A stretch of 64,000 nucleotides of DNA from Streptomyces spiroverticillatus (lineage in GTDB: Bacteria > Actinomycetota > Actinomycetes > Streptomycetales > Streptomycetaceae). The notes under the pieces are model-generated. The model saw nothing but the letters and a program-made list of their open reading frames with translations, did not search any database and was not told the origin of the DNA. The DNA lies in assembly GCA_014650415.1 (NCBI GenBank), contig BMUX01000006.1, forward strand, positions 248,001-312,000, in the 5' to 3' direction. The position numbers and the translations under genes were made by a program. The first letter of the stretch is position 1. Every line of letters starts with the position of its first letter. Shown one piece after another: positions 60,926-64,000 of this stretch.

Positions 60926-61009
60926 GTCGGGGCTCCTCATCGAAGGACTGCGGTGCTGGTACGCAGGGAGGCCGCGGGGCTGCCGTGACTCCCTGACACT
61001 GCACACACT

Positions 61010-61026
61010 ATACCCCTAGGGGGTAT
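61010..61026. promoter_or_regulatory. CsoR operator
   Basis: ATACCCC-TAG-GGGGTAT: 7-bp perfect arms with 3-bp spacer, the classic pseudopalindrome bound by the copper-sensing repressor CsoR. It lies upstream of copZ-copA. No csoR gene is in the window. Confidence 0.92.
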
Positions 61027-61092
61027 CAAATCCAGCGTCACCCGACCCGCCGGGGCCGTGCTCGTGTCGCGACGGGGATGCATGTGGGGTAA

Positions 61093-62322
61093 ATGACCCT
61101 TATGTCAGCTTCGGGGACGCTCATTCTCATCATGGCCATCGCGGTGCTCGCACCCGTGCTGGCGTACGGAATCGGACGGTGGCTGCCCGTTCCGCTCGTC
61201 ATTTTCGAGATTCTGCTCGGCATCCTGATCGGACCCGACGTCCTCGGCTGGGCGCAGCGCGACCCGGTGATCGACACCCTGTCGCAGCTCGGCCTCGCGA
61301 TGCTGATCTTCCTCGCGGGGTACGAGATCCAGTTCGGCCAGGTGCCCCGCGACACCCTGAAGCGCTCGGCGGCCGCCTGGCTGATCGCGCTGGCCCTGGG
61401 CCTCGGGCTCGGCACCCTGATCGCCCAGCTCGGCGACTCCGGCGGCTTCTCCAAGGGCCTGTTCATCGGCACCGCCCTGACCAGCACCGCGCTCGGCACC
61501 GTGCTGCCCGTGCTGCGGGACTCGGGCGACCTCGGCGGGCGGTTCGGCACGGTGATGATGGCGTTCGGGTCGGTCGGCGAGTTCGGGCCGATCATCGCGA
61601 TGGCGCTGCTGCTCAGCGGGCGCAGCGCCTGGCAGTCCACGGCCCTGCTCGCCGCTTTCGCCGTGCTTACCGCGGCGGCGGTCTACTGGGCGATGCGGCC
61701 CAAGCCGCCGTGGTTCTCCTCGCTCATCGCCAAGACCCTGCACAGCAGCGGCCAGTTCGCGGTGCGCTTCGTGGTGCTGGTGCTCGCGGTGATGCTGGGA
61801 CTGTCGCAGGTGCTGGGGCTGGATGTGCTGCTGGGGGCGTTCGCGGCGGGTCTGGTCACCCGGCTGGTGCTCAACGGGGCCGCGCCCGGCGAGAGCGAGG
61901 AGATCCTCGCCAAGGTGGAGGCGATGGGGTTCGGCTTCCTGGTGCCGGTGTTCTTCGTCGTCACCGGCGTCGAGTTCGACCTGCGCTCGCTGCTGGACGG
62001 CGGCCGGGCGCTGCTCCTGCTGCCGGTCTTCCTCGCCCTGTTCGTCGTCGTACGGGGCCTGCCGGCCCGCTTCCTCGCCCCGCCCGACCTCGGGGGCCGG
62101 GACCGCACCGCGCTGATGCTGTTCAGCTCGACCGCGCTGCCGCTGATCGTGGCGATCACCGCGATCGGGGTCGACGACAAGGTGCTGGCCGAGAGCGAGG
62201 CGGCGGCGCTGGTCGGGGCGGGGATGGTGTCCGTACTTGCCTTCCCGCTGCTGGCGCTGAAGGTGCGGGTGGGGGCGGGGGAGACGCCGAAGCTGGGGCG
62301 GGTGGAGTCGGAGTCGTGGTGA
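61093..62322 (+). CDS. cation:proton antiporter (CPA2/KefB-type)
   Basis: 409 residues, 12 or so membrane helices, no soluble TrkA domains. Signatures: LPVPLVIFEILLGILIGPDVLGWA, QLGLAMLIFLAGYEIQFGQVP, LTSTALGTVLPVLRDSG, FGSVGEFGPIIAMALLLSGRSA and LGAFAAGLVTRL; FLVPVFFVVTGVEFDLRSL near the end. Acts in Na+ or K+/H+ exchange; the ion is undecided. Divergent from the copper genes across 167 bp, so it may share the CsoR-bound region. Confidence 0.92.
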   Translation: MTLMSASGTLILIMAIAVLAPVLAYGIGRWLPVPLVIFEILLGILIGPDVLGWAQRDPVIDTLSQLGLAMLIFLAGYEIQFGQVPRDTLKRSAAAWLIALALGLGLGTLIAQLGDSGGFSKGLFIGTALTSTALGTVLPVLRDSGDLGGRFGTVMMAFGSVGEFGPIIAMALLLSGRSAWQSTALLAAFAVLTAAAVYWAMRPKPPWFSSLIAKTLHSSGQFAVRFVVLVLAVMLGLSQVLGLDVLLGAFAAGLVTRLVLNGAAPGESEEILAKVEAMGFGFLVPVFFVVTGVEFDLRSLLDGGRALLLLPVFLALFVVVRGLPARFLAPPDLGGRDRTALMLFSSTALPLIVAITAIGVDDKVLAESEAAALVGAGMVSVLAFPLLALKVRVGAGETPKLGRVESESW

Positions 62323-62331
62323 GGCCTCAGG

Positions 62332-62357
62332 GGGTTGTCTCAGAGGGTTGTCTCAGA
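62332..62357 (-). repeat. duplicated 3' end of the GNAT gene
   Basis: GGGTTGTCTCAGA is exactly repeated (62332-62344, 62345-62357). The second copy contains the gene's stop codon, the first an identical downstream one. Confidence 0.85.
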
Positions 62358-62937
62358 CGGCCGGGTGGCCCCGGTGGACGGCCCACTCCCGGGCCAGGAC
62401 CGACATGTACGTCGAGTCCACCCAGCCGTCCTCCTCGGTCCACAGCGCCTCGCGCTCGGTGCCCTCGGCGACGAAGCCGACCTTCTCGTACGCCCGGCGG
62501 GCGCGCGGGTTGAAGGCGTAGACGCCCAGCGAGACGCGGTTCAGGCCCAGCGTCTCGAAGGCGTGCGTCACGATCAGACGGCAGGCCTCGGTGCCCAGGC
62601 CCCGGCCCCGGCCCTCGGGCCCGAAGAGGGTGCGGAAGTTGCAACTCCGGTTGTCCGGGTCCCACTCGTTGAGGACCACCTCGCCCACGCACCTCCCGGT
62701 CGCCCGGTCGACGACGGCCAGGTCGAGCCGGTCGGTCTGCTCGGCGCGGGTCAGGTACCAGGTGCGGGTGGCGCCGTCCTCGTCCGGCTCGTAGCGCGGG
62801 GAGCCCGTCAGCCGGAGCACCTCCGGGTCCCGGAGCGCCGCCAGCATCGCCGGGAGGTCCTCCTCGGCGAAGGGCCGCAGCAGGACGCGCTCGCCCGTCA
62901 GGGTGGGCTTGACGGAGAAGTCGGCGGTCGTCGTCAT
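62353..62937 (-). CDS. GNAT-family N-acetyltransferase (RimJ/RimL-type)
   Basis: 194 residues from the ATG at 62937 (GGAGG upstream). RimJ/RimL-like: GERVLLRPFAEEDLPAMLAALRDPEVLRLTGSP, CoA site FGPEGRGRGLGTEACRLI (RxxGxG) and NRVSLGVYAFNPRARRAYEKVGFVAEGTEREALW. Probably modifies the alpha-amino group of a ribosomal protein or a small amine; the substrate is unknown. Monocistronic; the 3' end is duplicated. Confidence 0.92.
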   Translation of the reverse strand: MTTTADFSVKPTLTGERVLLRPFAEEDLPAMLAALRDPEVLRLTGSPRYEPDEDGATRTWYLTRAEQTDRLDLAVVDRATGRCVGEVVLNEWDPDNRSCNFRTLFGPEGRGRGLGTEACRLIVTHAFETLGLNRVSLGVYAFNPRARRAYEKVGFVAEGTEREALWTEEDGWVDSTYMSVLAREWAVHRGHPAV

Positions 62938-63052
62938 GCGGTGATCCTCCGTGTCGTACGGATGCGGCTGCAAGCCGATTACGGGTACGGCGCGGGCCCC
63001 GCACCGGTGGCCGGGTGCGGCCGGATGCGGGGCCCTGCGGGAGGAGGAACGA

Positions 63053-63253
63053 TCAGTCCCGGCGTCCTCTGTTGCCGGGGCGGCGGGCCACCCAGCTGCG
63101 GATCGTGTCCGCGTACCAGTACGGCTTCCCGCCCTCGACGTGGTCGGGCGGCGGCAGCAGACCGTGCTTGCGGTACGAGCGCACGGTGTCCGTCTGGACC
63201 TGGATGTGCGCGGCGATCTCCTTGTACGACCAGAGCTTGTGGTCCGTCATCAT
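63053..63253 (-). CDS. 66-residue helix-turn-helix protein (excisionase/AlpA-like)
   Basis: From the ATG at 63253 (GGGAGG 7-12 bp upstream); a second ATG follows immediately. The winged-helix pattern KLWSYKEIAAHIQVQTDTVRSYRKHGLLPPPDHVEGG then KPYWYADTIRSWVA is that of the HTH_17 family. Such proteins occur as phage excisionases but also, as here, alone in Streptomyces chromosomes where their targets are unknown. No integrase or att site is nearby. Confidence 0.82.
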   Translation of the reverse strand: MMTDHKLWSYKEIAAHIQVQTDTVRSYRKHGLLPPPDHVEGGKPYWYADTIRSWVARRPGNRGRRD

Positions 63254-63554
63254 CGGTGCACCTCCCTGCGACGTCCGCAGCCACGGCCGGGGGGCCGTCG
63301 GGGGAGCTGCGGCTGTCGCTGGCGATCACTCAGCCTCTGCCCCGTGAACGACACTGCGTGACGAAGAGGGAGGGGCTGTGGTGCGCCTGTGACGGAAGGC
63401 CCGCGTAATGGCGACAAGCGTGACGTGCGGGACATCTCTGTGACGCAAGTGGTGCGGGGTCCGGGCGGGACACACCGGGCGGGCCGGACCGATGTGCTCG
63501 GTCCGGCCCGCCGGGGGGTGTAGTGGGGCCCTGCTGGTGGGTGGTCCTCGCGGA
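63254..63554. other. 301-bp gap between the HTH and SH3-like genes
   Basis: No gene; contains the terminator at 63478-63512 and the promoter of the HTH gene. Short GTGACG repeats occur around 63359-63450 (GTGACGAAG, TGTGACGG, CGTGACGT, TGTGACGC), spacing irregular. Confidence 0.5.
63478..63512 (-). terminator. terminator of the SH3-like protein gene
   Basis: 15-bp perfect arms (GGCGGGCCGGACCGA and complement) around TGTGC, 43 bp beyond the stop. Confidence 0.75.
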
Positions 63555-63977
63555 TCAGCAGTCGGGGACGCCCGCGATCTTCTGGTTGCCGCCGCGCAGG
63601 TAGACGTTGCTGACCCACGCGAAGTCGCTGCCGCTGGGCAGGGTGACCTTGCTCCACCAGCGGTTCACGGACCCGTCGGCGGCCTTGACCGGGGTTGTGT
63701 TCCGGTTGGTCTGGCAGTAGGCGAGGAGCCAGATGCGGGACTTGGTGGCGAGGGGGTACGCGCTGGTGCGCGGGGCGGACCGGAGGTTGACGTTGCTGGC
63801 GTACAGGTAGACCCGCTTGGCGTTCGCGGCCTGGGCCTCCGCCCGGGCCTGGTCGGTGTCCTCCTGCGCGGCGGCCGCCGGGCGGGGCGGCTCGTCGGCC
63901 TGGACTGCGGGAGCGGTCAGCAGGGCGGCGGCGCAGAGGGCGGCTGCGACTGCGGTGGCGGGGCGCGTGGGCGTCAT
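63555..63977 (-). CDS. secreted SH3-like domain protein
   Basis: 140 residues from the ATG at 63977. Signal peptide MTPTRPATAVAAALCAAALL..., cleavage near VQA-DE. An Ala/Glu/Gln-rich helical linker (about 30-53) precedes an SH3b-type domain: KRVYLYASNVNLRSAPRTSAYPLATKSR, TPVKAADGSVNRWWSKVTLPSGSDFAWVSNVYLRG. Two Cys (AYCQTN and the last residue) may pair. Such domains bind peptidoglycan or other proteins; no catalytic domain is attached. The upstream promoter is only 23 bp within the window. Confidence 0.87.
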   Translation of the reverse strand: MTPTRPATAVAAALCAAALLTAPAVQADEPPRPAAAAQEDTDQARAEAQAANAKRVYLYASNVNLRSAPRTSAYPLATKSRIWLLAYCQTNRNTTPVKAADGSVNRWWSKVTLPSGSDFAWVSNVYLRGGNQKIAGVPDC

Positions 63978-64000
63978 GGCGAGGGTTCCCCCTGGTGGGA

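Noticed and set aside
63053..63253. Excisionase of an integrated element
   Set aside because: No integrase, att repeats or tRNA gene nearby; such small HTH proteins are common in Streptomyces cores.

Overview
The window is chromosomal DNA from a high-GC actinobacterium, almost certainly a Streptomyces. Codons are strongly GC-biased at the third position, GTG starts are common, there are many LacI, ROK and TetR regulators beside their targets, and there is a DmdR1-type iron box, a DasR-type site and a CsoR-type copper site. I saw no tRNA, rRNA, IS element, prophage, CRISPR array or biosynthetic megasynthase. From memory the order resembles the S. coelicolor core segment around SCO2730-SCO2789; that comparison was not computed.

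Layout. 1-5.2 kb: glmS, a small conserved protein, a DUF4429-SHOCT protein and a secreted GH20 hexosaminidase with a DasR-like site (amino-sugar metabolism). 5.2-7.5 kb: a siderophore-interacting reductase and an iron-boxed siderophore-binding lipoprotein. The desferrioxamine genes desABCD, which I recall sitting between these and the hexosaminidase in S. coelicolor, are absent. 7.5-15.5 kb: a leucine/isovalerate-type operon (acyl-CoA carboxylase beta and alpha, HMG-CoA lyase, acyl-CoA dehydrogenase), a DUF418 membrane protein and a TetR gene, tied together by three copies of one 16-bp operator. 15.6-23.5 kb: phosphatase, CDF transporter, TesB thioesterase, a second acyl-CoA dehydrogenase, an agmatinase-family enzyme, a ThDP enzyme and a HigBA-type toxin-antitoxin pair. 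23.7-32.8 kb: a secreted serine hydrolase, a one-chain four-domain ABC exporter, a 37-residue membrane peptide, a three-gene ABC-2 type operon and two divergent small secreted proteins. 32.9-37.4 kb: secreted S37 peptidase, lipoprotein, Tat-exported GH3 enzyme.

37.4-42 kb: a LacI regulator with a perfect 16-bp palindrome faces an oxidoreductase / DUF993 aldolase-like / isomerase operon of unknown substrate. 42-49 kb: a ROK regulator and its operator beside an MFS transporter-carboxylesterase pair, then an SDR-hydrolase pair with a divergent TetR. 49-53 kb: a binding-protein homologue with no export signal, a second isomerase, and an EamA exporter with a divergent LysR. 53-58 kb: DUF937 protein, RecD2-type helicase, citrate synthase. 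58-64 kb: copper P-type ATPase and chaperone under a CsoR-like site, a K+/Na+:H+ antiporter, a GNAT acetyltransferase, a tiny HTH protein and an SH3-like secreted protein.

Two cross-cutting patterns stand out. One long intergenic repeat family occurs four times (about 6.2, 13.4, 20.7 and 42.0 kb). Short tandem duplications sit on or just after the stop codon of at least four genes. All coordinates and starts come from reading the sequence; family names come from recognised motifs without a database search.
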